Of a stretch of 64,000 nt of DNA, positions 27,204 to 35,978 are shown piece by piece (position 1 is the first letter of the stretch; each line of letters begins with the position of its first letter). The translations under genes and the position numbers were made by a program. Below the pieces are notes generated by a model, which was not told the DNA's origin, made no database searches, and was given only the letters and a program-made list of their open reading frames with translations. This DNA is from Paenibacillus melissococcoides (GTDB lineage: Bacteria > Bacillota > Bacilli > Paenibacillales > Paenibacillaceae): contig CALYLO010000001.1 of the NCBI GenBank assembly GCA_944800085.1, positions 322,501-386,500 of the forward strand, written 5' to 3'.

Positions 27204-27503
27204 ATGGTAAAATATAGAATGTGGGTTCATTTTCCAAAAAAGGAAGATGAATTTGTGAATGCCGTTGCTGTGAAGCCAACCAACTTGGGGAGTTGCTCCA
27301 CTCTTATCGCCATACCAAAGAGTTATCAAAAATGCAAGTAGCGGTTGACGGTGATAAGGACAGCTTTTTCTATAATCAAAAACCCCAAATGGCCCGATTT
27401 TCAATCTATTGAATCCATTGCTGCTATACTAGATAAATTACCTACAAGCGACATCATCCAAAAGAACATCGAGATTGGACATCGAACTATTGTGCCGGAT
27501 TAG
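27204..27503 (+). pseudogene. Small broken gene with an internal TAG stop
   Basis: One frame runs from ATG 27204 to the TAG at 27501 and is interrupted only by TAG at 27339-27341. Its two halves (MVKYRMWVHFPKKEDEFVNA... and ...KNPKWPDFQSIESIAAILDK) read like one ~99-residue soluble protein. I do not recognise the family. Its end lies 15 nt before the broken protease gene in the same frame, so they may once have been an operon. It lies in the AT-richer patch. Confidence 0.5.
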
Positions 27504-27518
27504 GAGGAAGCGAGAAAT

Positions 27519-28503
27519 ATGAAACGAAGAGTACTTTCCGTCATTACTTCGGTGGCATTATCTTTTTTCATTCTTTCGATGTCGGTTTATGCAAATGGTC
27601 CAGACGAGCTGAAAACGAAAGTATATGAGTGGCAAGGGAAAACATACATTGCGATTCAGGGGCCTGTCCTCCCGCCTCCGGAAGAGGCAATTACACTTCA
27701 GGGCGCACTAGATGAAGCAAGCGTTAAAGAATCGAAGTTGATGGATGAGCGTTCAATGATCAGAAAGTGGTAGATCCGAAATTACAGCGATCACTTCGGA
27801 GGCACATATACTGATGAGCAGGGGAATATTGTCATTCAGATGAAAGGGGAAGAAACGGGGCTTGAACAAAAAATCAAACAGATGATGTCTACCCCCGAAA
27901 ATCTCAAAGTTTCATAGGAAATGGTTCCCCAATATATTAACGAAGATATGATTGACTGGAAGCTAGTTGATGGTCTGAAGTTACGGGATAAAGCATATTA
28001 TTTATATCCAGGTGAACAAATTGAAAGGCCAGTAAGTGAGTCATCCGCTTATATATGTAGTTTGGCTTTCAATGGAGAGAAAAACAACAAAAACGTTGGG
28101 GGTACAGCCGGGCATTGCGGCAATGGGACATGGTATGATCTTTCCGATGGATATGAACCTATCGGTTTTATGAATGATGCAAATACAAGCGGAACTTATG
28201 ATGCGGGCTCTATTACTTATGTTAGCGGCGTAATCCCCAGCTATTACTTGAATGGCAGCAAGCTAACCATTGGCACTTTTGATTATGACGGCAGAAGTTT
28301 CCGGTGCAAGATCGGGGGATAGCGGTGGGCTTGTCTATTCGGATATTACTCGAAATAATAAAAAATATGCTTGTATTGAAGGTGTCTTTAAAGGATCGTT
28401 GTATAACCGTCAGGGAATAGATATACTTGATGTCTTCTCAAAAGTTTCTAATGTGTATGATGGAGCAGGGCTTAGTGGAGTGTATGCAGACCCGAATTAT
28501 TAA
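27519..28503 (+). pseudogene. Broken trypsin-like secreted serine protease gene
   Basis: A signal peptide (MKRRVLSVITSVALSFFILS...) and a pro-region are followed by a chymotrypsin-fold protease with all three catalytic motifs: His in GTAGHCGNG, Asp in TYDAGSI and Ser in ARSGDSGG. The frame is broken by TAG at 27771-27773 and another TAG before 27921, and by a frameshift at about 28,285-28,310 between the Asp and Ser parts. AGGAGG precedes ATG 27519. As it stands it cannot make an active enzyme, so this is a recent pseudogene or, less likely, sequence error. Its composition differs from its neighbours. Confidence 0.88.
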
Positions 28504-28520
28504 TATTATTCTGTTTAAGA

Positions 28521-28558
28521 CAACACACGCGATTTCGAAATGGAATCGCGTGTTGTTG
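28521..28558. terminator. Hairpin between the broken protease gene and lytH
   Basis: CAACACACGCGATT pairs with AATCGCGTGTTGTTG across a short loop. It lies between two converging genes and could stop transcripts from both sides, though the T runs are weak. Confidence 0.6.
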
Positions 28559-28591
28559 TCCGTCAAGTCTAAACCTGCCTTGCTGTCAGCA

Positions 28592-29737
28592 CTATGGTTG
28601 CTTCTCGCCCCTGCCTCTACTTGCTGGAACGGCCGCGGATGGCAGCTCCGGCAGAAGCTGTGAGGTGCGGCGCCGCTCCTTCAGCTTGCGCAGGTCGGCC
28701 AGCTCCCACTGCCGCAACAGCGGATACGGATCGTAGGCATATTCCACCAGTCCGCGATCCCGGTAGATGCCGAAGTGGAGATGCGGCGGGAATTTGCCGG
28801 AGGTGCCGGGCGGACCGTAGCCGGAGCTGCCGACCCAGCCGATCGTCTGTCCCGGGGTGACGATGTCGCCGATTTTTATGTTTTTGTGGTATCCGGACAA
28901 GTGGGCGTAGTAATGGTAATTGTTGTTGATGTCGCGGATGCCGATTCGCCAGCCGCCGTAGCGGTTCCAGCCCTTGATCTCGATGATGCCGTAGCAGGTG
29001 CTGCGCACGGGAATGCCGTAACCGGCAAATATATCGGTTCCTTCGTGAATGCGGAACCCTCCGTAATGCCGCCCCATCCCCCAGGTGCTGCGGTAGGAAT
29101 AATCGGCGGTCACGGGAAGCGGGAAGGCCGTGTCGAACAATTGAAGCTGATCGAAATGTTCATAGAGACGGGCGAACTGCTTCACGCGCTGCACGGCGCG
29201 GGGGTTGGCATAGTAATTCCACAGGCCGGTGCCGAAGTCGTCATCGCTCAAGCCGTAGGAGCCAACAATAGCCGCTACGCTGTACAGCAAGTCGGTGTCA
29301 TTGTTCATATCGGCCCGTCCGTCTCCGGAGCCGTCGCGGCCCATCCCCTTGAACATCGAGATGGAGACCGGGTTCTGATCTTCCCAATCCGGATTCAGGA
29401 TGCCGACCCACTTCGGCGGGTCGATATATACGCCGGTCAACCGCTCCGGATGCTGGCGCTGCTTCGGCTTGGCTTTCGTCAATGTCCGTTCGTATTGATC
29501 GATGGCCGCAAGCCGGTACCAGGGAATGCCGGTCAAGGTTCCCATCTTTTCATATAAATCACGTCGTTCCCGCCATATATTCACCGTGTCGGACTTCGGC
29601 GAGGCCGAGGCGGATCCGGGCACTGAAGACGCGAGCGAATGGAGTATATCCTTGTTGCCTGCCGACCAGGCGTCCAATGTGGGGCAGATGACGGCCCATA
29701 GCGCCAAGCCGGCCCACAATATGGCAGCTTGCTTCAT
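28592..29737 (-). CDS. lytH: M23-family endopeptidase LytH (sporulation)
   Basis: 381 aa. A signal peptide (MKQAAILWAGLALWAVI...) is followed by a long N-terminal domain, then an M23 peptidase domain (~225-345) with zinc ligands in RIHEGTDIFAGYG and HLHFGIY. LytH is an L-Ala-D-Glu endopeptidase that shapes spore cortex peptides in B. subtilis, where it is next to yunB. Here yunB lies on the other side of the decayed patch, which fits a later insertion. The charged C-terminus (~350-381) is dispensable-looking. Confidence 0.87.
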   Translation of the reverse strand: MKQAAILWAGLALWAVICPTLDAWSAGNKDILHSLASSVPGSASASPKSDTVNIWRERRDLYEKMGTLTGIPWYRLAAIDQYERTLTKAKPKQRQHPERLTGVYIDPPKWVGILNPDWEDQNPVSISMFKGMGRDGSGDGRADMNNDTDLLYSVAAIVGSYGLSDDDFGTGLWNYYANPRAVQRVKQFARLYEHFDQLQLFDTAFPLPVTADYSYRSTWGMGRHYGGFRIHEGTDIFAGYGIPVRSTCYGIIEIKGWNRYGGWRIGIRDINNNYHYYAHLSGYHKNIKIGDIVTPGQTIGWVGSSGYGPPGTSGKFPPHLHFGIYRDRGLVEYAYDPYPLLRQWELADLRKLKERRRTSQLLPELPSAAVPASRGRGEKQP

Positions 29738-29852
29738 TCGTAATTTCCCTCCTTATGCCTGTCCGAAATGCAGATGTAATGTTAGAATGTGCAGGAACGG
29801 GCTTTTTATCCGAACCTGGGACATGCAGGTATGGAATTTGGGGGGTTCATGG

Positions 29853-29858
29853 TATAAT
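29853..29858 (+). promoter_or_regulatory. Extended -10 promoter of lipA
   Basis: TATAAT preceded by TGG (extended -10 element) lies 50 nt before lipA. A matching -35 is not obvious. Confidence 0.55.
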
Positions 29859-29907
29859 ACTAAATTGAGGTCAAGTAAAGCGAACGGAGAAAGAAGGTAA
29901 TGACTCG

Positions 29908-30804
29908 ATGAAAACGAAAGAGCAGAAACCAGACTGGATACGCATCAAACTGACCACAGGAGAAAATTATTCCGAAATCAAAGATATGATGCGCTCAAAA
30001 ACGCTTCATACCGTATGCGAGGAAGCGCGGTGTCCGAACATTTACGAGTGCTGGGCCAACCGCACCGCGACATTTATGATTTTGGGTGATATCTGTACAC
30101 GTGCTTGCCGCTTCTGTGCGGTTAATACCGGCATGCCGACCGAGCTGGATCTGCAGGAGCCGGAACGTGTTGCGGAAGCGGCCGAGCGCATGGGCTTGCG
30201 CCATTGCGTCGTTACTTCCGTAGCGAGGGATGATCTGAACGACGGAGGCGCCTCCATCTTCGCGGAGACGATTCGAGCGATTCGCCGGCGCATGCCATTA
30301 TGCAGCGTAGAAGTGCTTATTCCCGATTTTATGGGAAATTGGGATGCGCTGCGTGTCGTGATGGATGCGAAGCCGGATATTTTGAACCATAATATCGAGA
30401 CGGTAGAGCGGATGTCCGACCGGGTACGGGCCAAGGCGAAATATTCCCGATCCCTGGAGCTGCTGCGGCGGGCGAAGGAGATGCAGCCGGGGATTCCGAC
30501 CAAGTCGAGCATTATGCTCGGCGTGGGCGAGGAATGGGACGAAATTTTGCAGGCCATGGATGACTTGCGGGCGGTCAATTGCGATATTTTGACGCTGGGA
30601 CAATATTTGCAGCCGTCCCCGAAGCATTTGGATGTCGCCAAATACTATCATCCGGATCAATTCGCCGAGCTGAAGCAGGAAGGGATGAAGCGGGGCTTCA
30701 GCCATGTCGAGTCGGGACCGCTCGTTCGCAGCTCGTATCATGCGCATGAACAAGTGAAATCGGCCCATCAGGCCATGTCCACGTCGCAAGCGACCGGCAG
30801 CTAA
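29908..30804 (+). CDS. lipA: Lipoyl synthase
   Basis: 298-aa radical SAM enzyme that inserts two sulphurs into protein-bound octanoyl groups. The auxiliary cluster cysteines ([12 protein letters not shown]) are at residues ~36-47. The radical SAM motif CTRACRFC is at ~64-71, and the C-terminal RSSYHA with the cluster-ligand serine is present. Start at ATG 29908 with AAGGTAATGA upstream. It is divergent from lytH, as in the B. subtilis lytH-lipA (yutB) region. Confidence 0.96.
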   Translation: MKTKEQKPDWIRIKLTTGENYSEIKDMMRSKTLHTVCEEARCPNIYECWANRTATFMILGDICTRACRFCAVNTGMPTELDLQEPERVAEAAERMGLRHCVVTSVARDDLNDGGASIFAETIRAIRRRMPLCSVEVLIPDFMGNWDALRVVMDAKPDILNHNIETVERMSDRVRAKAKYSRSLELLRRAKEMQPGIPTKSSIMLGVGEEWDEILQAMDDLRAVNCDILTLGQYLQPSPKHLDVAKYYHPDQFAELKQEGMKRGFSHVESGPLVRSSYHAHEQVKSAHQAMSTSQATGS

Positions 30805-30872
30805 CAATTTAGCTGCTTAAGAGGCCATGGCTCTGACGCAATCCGGGGTTACGGGAAGGAGGAATAACGGGC

Positions 30873-31445
30873 ATGTTCCATATTAGCGGCCAGACATATG
30901 AACTGATTCAGGAGCATAAGAACGCGTGGAATCCGGAGGCATTCCGCGACCGATACAGCGAAGTGCTGGAACGGTATGATTATATCGTAGGCGACTGGGG
31001 ATACAATCAGCTGCGTCTGAAAGGCTTCTTCCGGGATAATCATCCGAAGTCGACGAAGGACACGAATTCTTCCGGTATCCTAGATTACATTAACGAATAT
31101 TGCAATTTCGGATGCGCTTATTTCATCGTGGAGAAGCTAAGCAGCAAAGATCCGCGCCACCGCCAATCCCTGGAGAATGGGGATGGAGAGGAGACGCAGC
31201 AAGGGGCCGCGCCGGACAATAGGGAGGGTGCCGCGATGAAGCAAGGCATCTCGCTTCAGCCGAAAGTCCCGACCCCGGAATCCGATGCCGAGCCTCCGGC
31301 GAAGCCGGCGATGCAGGAGCGCAAGCCGCGTCCGCGCCATCGTCACCACAAGAACCGGGGCCATCATTCCAATGAAGCCAAGCGATCGGATATCGCGAAG
31401 GTATCCGCGAAGGAGCCGCGTCCCCCGAAGGACAACCGCTCCTGA
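30873..31445 (+). CDS. YutD-like protein (DUF1027)
   Basis: 190 aa. Residues ~1-95 match the YutD family (YDYIVGDWGYNQLRLKGFF, then YINEYCNFGCAYFIVEKL). The remaining half is a charged, low-complexity tail rich in P, K, R and H (RPRHRHHKNRGHHSN) that standard family members lack. The function is unknown. In B. subtilis yutD lies in the same lytH-lipA neighbourhood, supporting the call. GGAAGGAGG precedes the ATG. Confidence 0.82.
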   Translation: MFHISGQTYELIQEHKNAWNPEAFRDRYSEVLERYDYIVGDWGYNQLRLKGFFRDNHPKSTKDTNSSGILDYINEYCNFGCAYFIVEKLSSKDPRHRQSLENGDGEETQQGAAPDNREGAAMKQGISLQPKVPTPESDAEPPAKPAMQERKPRPRHRHHKNRGHHSNEAKRSDIAKVSAKEPRPPKDNRS

Positions 31446-31463
31446 TCGCGGCTATAAACATGA

Positions 31464-31510
31464 ACACCTCCCTTATCGCAGGTTGCGAAGCGGGAGGTGT
31501 TGTTGTTTTC
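31464..31510 (+). terminator. Terminator after yutD
   Basis: AACACCTCCC (31464-31473) pairs with GGGAGGTGTT (31493-31502), followed by GTTGTTTTC. Confidence 0.8.
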
Positions 31511-31535
31511 TCTACCGGTAATCTGTCTAATCTGT

Positions 31536-32372
31536 CTAATTCGTCGGGTAGCAGCCGTTCTCATCGTATCCGAGGAAGGCTTCACGGACGCGCTTCCAGA
31601 AGGGGAACGGCCGATAGCGGACGAAGGTGACCCGCTGATCCGCCACCCGGCAGCGAATCGAGCGCAGATGAGACAGCCGGATATTGATATGATCGATGGA
31701 CAGCAGCAGGTTCTGCCCTTGCCGCGGCCGGATATCGAAATGGTGATGCTCCGGCAGTATCAAGGATGAGCCGAGTGTCCGGTATACCCGGTTGTTAATC
31801 GATGCGATCTCCGCCAGTTGGATGGACGGGATGGAAGGGTGAACCATCGCCCCGCCCAAGCTCTTATTGTAGGCGGTGCTCCCCGACGGCGTCGATACGC
31901 AGATTCCGTCTCCGCGGAACATTTCAAATAATTCATCATTGATGTCGATCTGGGCGACCAATGTATTGTCCGTGCATTTGAGCGTAAATTCGTTCAAGGC
32001 GATATAGGTCTTCTTCCCCGTGTCCTCCCTGTCAACCTCAAGCTCGATGAGCGGGTATCTGACAATCCGGGGGTTAATCTGATCCTTGGAACGGTTCTCC
32101 GCCATCATATGGACGAGCAGTTCGATCTCATCCGGCTTCCAGTCGGCATAGAAGCCAAGATGCCCCGTATGAATCCCGACGAAGGCGGTATGGTCGATCC
32201 GGTTGATATAGCGGTGAAAGGCTTGCAGCATCGTGCCGTCCCCGCCGATGGACAGAACGATCTCCGGTTCTTCGTCATCTCGCACCAGTCCACGCGCCTC
32301 AGCCAAACGATGAAATGTCTCCGTCAAAGAGACGGACAAGTCGTCTCCCCGGTTCAATACTGCATATTTCAA
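31536..32372 (-). CDS. nadK: NAD kinase
   Basis: 278-aa NAD kinase. The glycine-rich GGDGTMLQAF loop is at residues ~43-52. NEFTLKC and the second-domain GDGICVSTPSGSTAYNKSLGG motif complete the family pattern. The enzyme phosphorylates NAD+ to NADP+. I use TTG 32372 as start because AAAGGAG lies nine nt upstream. ylbJ follows upstream on the same strand with a 100-nt gap, so co-transcription is possible. Confidence 0.93.
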   Translation of the reverse strand: MKYAVLNRGDDLSVSLTETFHRLAEARGLVRDDEEPEIVLSIGGDGTMLQAFHRYINRIDHTAFVGIHTGHLGFYADWKPDEIELLVHMMAENRSKDQINPRIVRYPLIELEVDREDTGKKTYIALNEFTLKCTDNTLVAQIDINDELFEMFRGDGICVSTPSGSTAYNKSLGGAMVHPSIPSIQLAEIASINNRVYRTLGSSLILPEHHHFDIRPRQGQNLLLSIDHINIRLSHLRSIRCRVADQRVTFVRYRPFPFWKRVREAFLGYDENGCYPTN

Positions 32373-32471
32373 GGCGTTGACTCCTTTGTCGAACGGTATT
32401 GTTGGAACATATCAACTCCATCTTATACGTTCCGCGGCCGGATTACAATCGTGTTTTCGACAAGAATCCCT

Positions 32472-33716
32472 CTATCTGCTATTCCGCATCCTCTGCCAGG
32501 CAACGCACAGGAGGGAGGCGGCAAAGAGCAGGCCGCATACCGCCAGCAGCGTCCATAAGCCGCCGCGCAAGGAATGCCAGGCGGTCTCCCAAGGGGCGTA
32601 GGCTTCGGTCCACATCTGCGAGGGGAACCAGATTGCCGCTTCCGCGGTGTACGGCGCGAGCAGCGGGAAGAGGAAGTAGGCCGCCCCTGCAGCCAGCAGG
32701 CTGTGGAGCACCCGAGCTGCAAGAAAAGGCAGGTACCGCATATCGCATTCATTCATGATGCTCGCGATCTGAGCGTGAACGGACAGTCCAGCCCAGGACA
32801 GGATCCAGGCTGCCGCCACCACCTGCGAGCGAAGTCCGGCCGCATCGGCCGCTCCGGCTCCTTTGGCGCCGAGGGTGACCTCGAACAAGCCGCCGGAGAA
32901 GGCCGGCGCAAGCGAAGGCGACAAATGGAACAACGCCAGGGCCGACTGGAGCAGGCTGTCAATGATATGCATGACGCCGATGCAGGCGAGCATTTCCATC
33001 AAGACGGAGAAAAAGACGACGAGCCCGCCGACCACGGTCATCAACCGGAGCGAGGAGCCGATCGCATCCCGCAGCAGCGTGCCGAGCGAGCGCCCGTCCT
33101 GACGTCTCGCTTGGTGCATCGCCTGGAACGCGCGCCGGAACAAGAAGCCTTCGAAATCTCGGATGGCGCTTGACGAAGGGGTCATCGGCGATGCGGACGC
33201 ATGGAAGCGCATCATGATGCCGATAATCAATCCGGCTCCATAATGGGCGGCCGCGAGGATGAGGGCGAGACCGGCATTGCCGAAAAAGCCGACGGCTACG
33301 GCGCCGATCAGGAATATCGGGTCGGAGGTGGAGGTGAAGGCGATAAGCCGTTCTCCCTCCTCGCGGGTGACGAGCCGATCGGCCCGCAGCCTTGTCGTCA
33401 GCTTTGCCCCGACAGGGTAGCCGGACGCATAGCCCATGGCGACGACGAAGCCGCCGATTCCCGGCACGCGGAACAGCGGCCGCATGACCGGATCGAGCAG
33501 AGCGCCGATAAAATGCACGATGCCAAAGCCGAGCAGCGCTTCAGAAATAATGAAAAAAGGGAGCAGGGAAGGGAACAGGACGTCCCACCATATCGATAGC
33601 CCGCGAACCGCCGAACTGAGGGCGGCAGACGGGTAAATGGCCATCAGGGCCGCAAAAGCGCTCAATACTCCCGCGATAACGAGCATGAGAAGGGTGCGGC
33701 TTGTCCTGCGGTTCAT
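32472..33716 (-). CDS. ylbJ: Sporulation integral membrane protein YlbJ
   Basis: 414 aa with about eight membrane segments and a nucleoside-recognition (Gate) type fold. Conserved stretches are LSIWWDVLFPSLLPFFIISE near the start and GYASGYPVGAKL near residue ~110. YlbJ is a sigma-E-controlled mother-cell protein needed for spore heat resistance. The start is ATG 33716, 11 nt behind AAAGGAGAG; the in-frame GTG nine nt earlier overlaps that site. Confidence 0.9.
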   Translation of the reverse strand: MNRRTSRTLLMLVIAGVLSAFAALMAIYPSAALSSAVRGLSIWWDVLFPSLLPFFIISEALLGFGIVHFIGALLDPVMRPLFRVPGIGGFVVAMGYASGYPVGAKLTTRLRADRLVTREEGERLIAFTSTSDPIFLIGAVAVGFFGNAGLALILAAAHYGAGLIIGIMMRFHASASPMTPSSSAIRDFEGFLFRRAFQAMHQARRQDGRSLGTLLRDAIGSSLRLMTVVGGLVVFFSVLMEMLACIGVMHIIDSLLQSALALFHLSPSLAPAFSGGLFEVTLGAKGAGAADAAGLRSQVVAAAWILSWAGLSVHAQIASIMNECDMRYLPFLAARVLHSLLAAGAAYFLFPLLAPYTAEAAIWFPSQMWTEAYAPWETAWHSLRGGLWTLLAVCGLLFAASLLCVAWQRMRNSR

Positions 33717-33945
33717 ACAAAGCACTCTCCTTTCCTGTCACGCCGATGAGCACTCCATACTTTCAAGTTTATGAGAGGAAAGGGACAATCATGACAGGCG
33801 TGAAGCCGCGCCCTGCCTTCGTTCCGCAATATTTCTGTAATCAAAATGTAAAGAAAACGCTTGCATGTTTTCGTATTATTTTGAAAATAATTATGATAAA
33901 ATACAAGTATAGAGAGATGGAACGCGTTCGTTAGGGGTGATACGG

Positions 33946-34038
33946 ATGAGCATTATTGCTGGCATCCTGGTTTGCGCTTTCGTCTATGTCATTCGAGAGT
34001 CGTTGATGGGACCACCGGAAGAAGATTGGGAAAGTTAA
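33946..34038 (+). CDS. 30-aa small membrane protein
   Basis: Short open frame MSIIAGILVCAFVYVIRESL plus an acidic tail (PPEEDWES). One hydrophobic helix is followed by a charged end. AGGGGTGA lies seven nt before ATG 33946, and a good terminator starts 14 nt after the stop, so this is a complete, separate transcription unit. No family recognised; many Bacillales small membrane proteins have this design. Confidence 0.65.
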   Translation: MSIIAGILVCAFVYVIRESLMGPPEEDWES

Positions 34039-34051
34039 TCCTATTACGCAA

Positions 34052-34077
34052 GCGCTGAAGGTTTCAGCGTTTTTTTG
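34052..34077 (+). terminator. Terminator of the 30-aa protein gene
   Basis: Stem CGCTGAA/TTCAGCG followed by seven Ts. Confidence 0.85.
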
Positions 34078-34230
34078 TTTTTTAGCGGGAACGTGAAGCA
34101 TCACATTGAAAAGCCCCCCTTTTTATAATAAAGTGGGGGGAGCAAGCAACCATTTAAATGAACCGGAGGCCGGAATGGCGGCGTCGCGTGACAGATGCTG
34201 CGGCTGGCCCCGCAAGACAGGAGCTGTGCT

Positions 34231-34635
34231 ATGGAACGAATGCATCGCTACAATACAATTTATGATGCGATTGGCGGAGCGGATACGATTCGCCGCATCG
34301 TGGAAACCTTTTATCCCAAAGTCCAAGCTCACCCGCTGCTGGGTCCTTTGTTTCCCGAAGATATTTACCCGGTTATGGAAAAGCAGTTCATGTTTTTGTC
34401 GCAGTTCTTCGGCGGACCTTCATTATATTCCGATGCTTACGGCCATCCGATGATGCGGGCGCGGCATTTGCCGTTCCCGGTAACGCCTGCCCGGGCCGAA
34501 GCGTGGCTCGGCTGCATGCGCGAAGCGCTGACGGAGATCGGCTTGGAGCCGGAGCTTCGGGAGATGGTGATGACCCGGCTCTCCGGCCCGGCGCATCACT
34601 TCGTAAATACGGCGGATGAAGAGGGAGAAGCGTAG
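34231..34635 (+). CDS. Truncated haemoglobin, group II (YjbI-like)
   Basis: 134-aa 2-over-2 globin. The YDAIGGADTIRRIVETFYPKV start and the QFFGGPSLYSDAYGHPMMRARHLPF block carry the conserved features, including the proximal histidine in RARHLPF and a Tyr-rich distal side. Such proteins bind O2, NO or peroxide. In B. subtilis yjbI is near pepF and an NAD kinase gene; here both are also within a few kb. The start at ATG 34231 follows AGGAG by eight nt. Confidence 0.92.
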   Translation: MERMHRYNTIYDAIGGADTIRRIVETFYPKVQAHPLLGPLFPEDIYPVMEKQFMFLSQFFGGPSLYSDAYGHPMMRARHLPFPVTPARAEAWLGCMREALTEIGLEPELREMVMTRLSGPAHHFVNTADEEGEA

Positions 34636-34698
34636 CGTGCCACCCAGCCGGCCCGGCGTCGGCATCCCAGACAGAGAACGCGTAAGGAGAGGAGAATT

Positions 34699-35412
34699 TT
34701 GGTAGAGATAGAACCGCTGTTTACAAGTAGATTGGAATGTCCGTTTTGCGCGGAATCATTCGAGATCTCGCGTGTCCGTTCACGCTTCAAAAAGCCTTCC
34801 CAGATCGACAGTGATTTTTGTCCCCATTATGCGGAGGACCGGCTGAATCCGGATTATTATGTCGTGCGGGTATGTCCGAACTGCGGCTGCGCATCGACCG
34901 AGAATTCGATCAAGGACTGGAATCAGGCCCAGCGACAGGCGTTCCGGGAGCGTATCGCTTCCCAATGGACGCGCAAAGAGTACGGAGGCGAACGGACGTG
35001 GGAGCAGGCAATGGAGACGTACCAGTTGGCCTTGCTGACGGCGCAAACCATCGGCGAGCACAAGCGCGTCGTGGCCGGCTTGCTGCATCATATCGCCTGG
35101 CTGTTCCGTTACCGCGGGATGGCGGCGGAGGAGCAGCGCTATTTGCGCTTCGCGTTGGAGGCCTATATATCGGTGTATGAGTATGAATGGCAGGGTCAGA
35201 ACGATGCGCGCCTCATGTATATGATAGGCGAGCTGCACCGCCGGCTTGGCGAGTATAATGAAGCGGGCAAATACTTCACTCGCATCATCCAGGACAAGCG
35301 GATTATGGATGCGGCGATGATTCGGGCCGCGCGCGAACAGTGGCAGCAGATGCGCGAGGAGATGCAGGAAGCAGCGGAAGGGAAGGAACACCCGGAGAGC
35401 ACGCCGATCTGA
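34699..35412 (+). CDS. DUF2225 protein with zinc-ribbon and TPR-like repeats
   Basis: 237 aa. The N-terminus has two cysteine pairs (LECPFCAESFE and VRVCPNCGCAS) forming a likely zinc ribbon around residues 12-70. The rest is helical and TPR-like (WEQAMETYQLALLTAQTIGE, then YNEAGKYFTRII). The function is unknown. The start codon is TTG 34699, justified by AAGGAGAGGAG just upstream. It follows the globin gene by 63 nt. Confidence 0.85.
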   Translation: MVEIEPLFTSRLECPFCAESFEISRVRSRFKKPSQIDSDFCPHYAEDRLNPDYYVVRVCPNCGCASTENSIKDWNQAQRQAFRERIASQWTRKEYGGERTWEQAMETYQLALLTAQTIGEHKRVVAGLLHHIAWLFRYRGMAAEEQRYLRFALEAYISVYEYEWQGQNDARLMYMIGELHRRLGEYNEAGKYFTRIIQDKRIMDAAMIRAAREQWQQMREEMQEAAEGKEHPESTPI

Positions 35413-35433
35413 CGGAGGACGGAGAAGCGGGAG

Positions 35434-35664
35434 CTAGCGAATCTTCCGATTCGCCAGCAAATAGTCGCGATCGGCATCGAGGACGACGAACTGGTTATGG
35501 CAGCAGGGCATGACGAGCAGCCGTTTTTTCCCGTCGCGAATATCAGGCAGCTCCTTCGGCTTGAGCGATACAAGCACATTATCCGTATGGCAAAAAGGGC
35601 ACTCCGGAATATACATATCCCCCATAATGATGTCATAAGGAACCGTATTCTCGAACGGAATCAT
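35434..35664 (-). CDS. Small cysteine-motif protein
   Basis: 76 aa with IPECPFCHTDNVLV and MPCCHNQFVV, which together suggest a small zinc site. I do not recognise a named family. It overlaps the stop of the YycC-like gene by four nt (ATGA), with GGGGAG eight nt upstream, so the pair is translationally coupled. Confidence 0.7.
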   Translation of the reverse strand: MIPFENTVPYDIIMGDMYIPECPFCHTDNVLVSLKPKELPDIRDGKKRLLVMPCCHNQFVVLDADRDYLLANRKIR

Positions 35665-35849
35665 TGCGAACGCTCCCCATCGGAATCGGCCGCCGGTTCG
35701 GCCGGTTCCTTCTCCGCTTCGGCGGCCGCCAGTTCGGCCAGCTTCTTCATCAGAATATACTGCGGCATATGCATAAGCTGTTCAATGGGAACGCCCAGCG
35801 CTTGGGACAGCTTGACGGCGGTATCCGCAGATATTGGCAAAGGTCTCAT
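35661..35849 (-). CDS. YycC-like small protein
   Basis: 62 aa. The first ~45 residues (MRPLPISADTAVKLSQALGV, then PIEQLMHMPQYILMKKLAEL) match the B. subtilis YycC pattern. The extra Ala/Glu-rich tail is specific to this protein. Function unknown. It is first gene of a two-gene unit with the cysteine-motif protein and is divergent from pepF. Confidence 0.8.
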   Translation of the reverse strand: MRPLPISADTAVKLSQALGVPIEQLMHMPQYILMKKLAELAAAEAEKEPAEPAADSDGERSQ

Positions 35850-35978
35850 AAGTCGCCATCCTTTCTATGCGGGTTGCTCAATTTTTTGATATAGTTTAGT
35901 TATACACGCTCAACATGCAAAACTCAAATTGTTGCAGTTATCTTTTTATTCCAAGATAAGAAAGGTGTGTCCGCAATT

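Noticed and set aside
27013..27279. 88-codon minus-strand frame in the decayed patch
   Set aside because: No ribosome site or recognisable domain; it overlaps remnants on the plus strand that read better as former coding sequence.
27339..27917. TAG recoding (for example pyrrolysine) to explain the three in-frame TAG stops
   Set aside because: A frameshift also breaks the protease gene, and intact genes in the window do not show internal TAG codons. Gene decay explains the pattern better.
28775..29557. 260-codon plus-strand frame opposite lytH
   Set aside because: lytH has a signal peptide and M23 zinc motifs; the opposite frame has no recognisable domain and no ribosome site.
31123..31467. 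114-codon minus-strand frame opposite yutD
   Set aside because: It is a shadow of the low-complexity tail of yutD, without a ribosome site.
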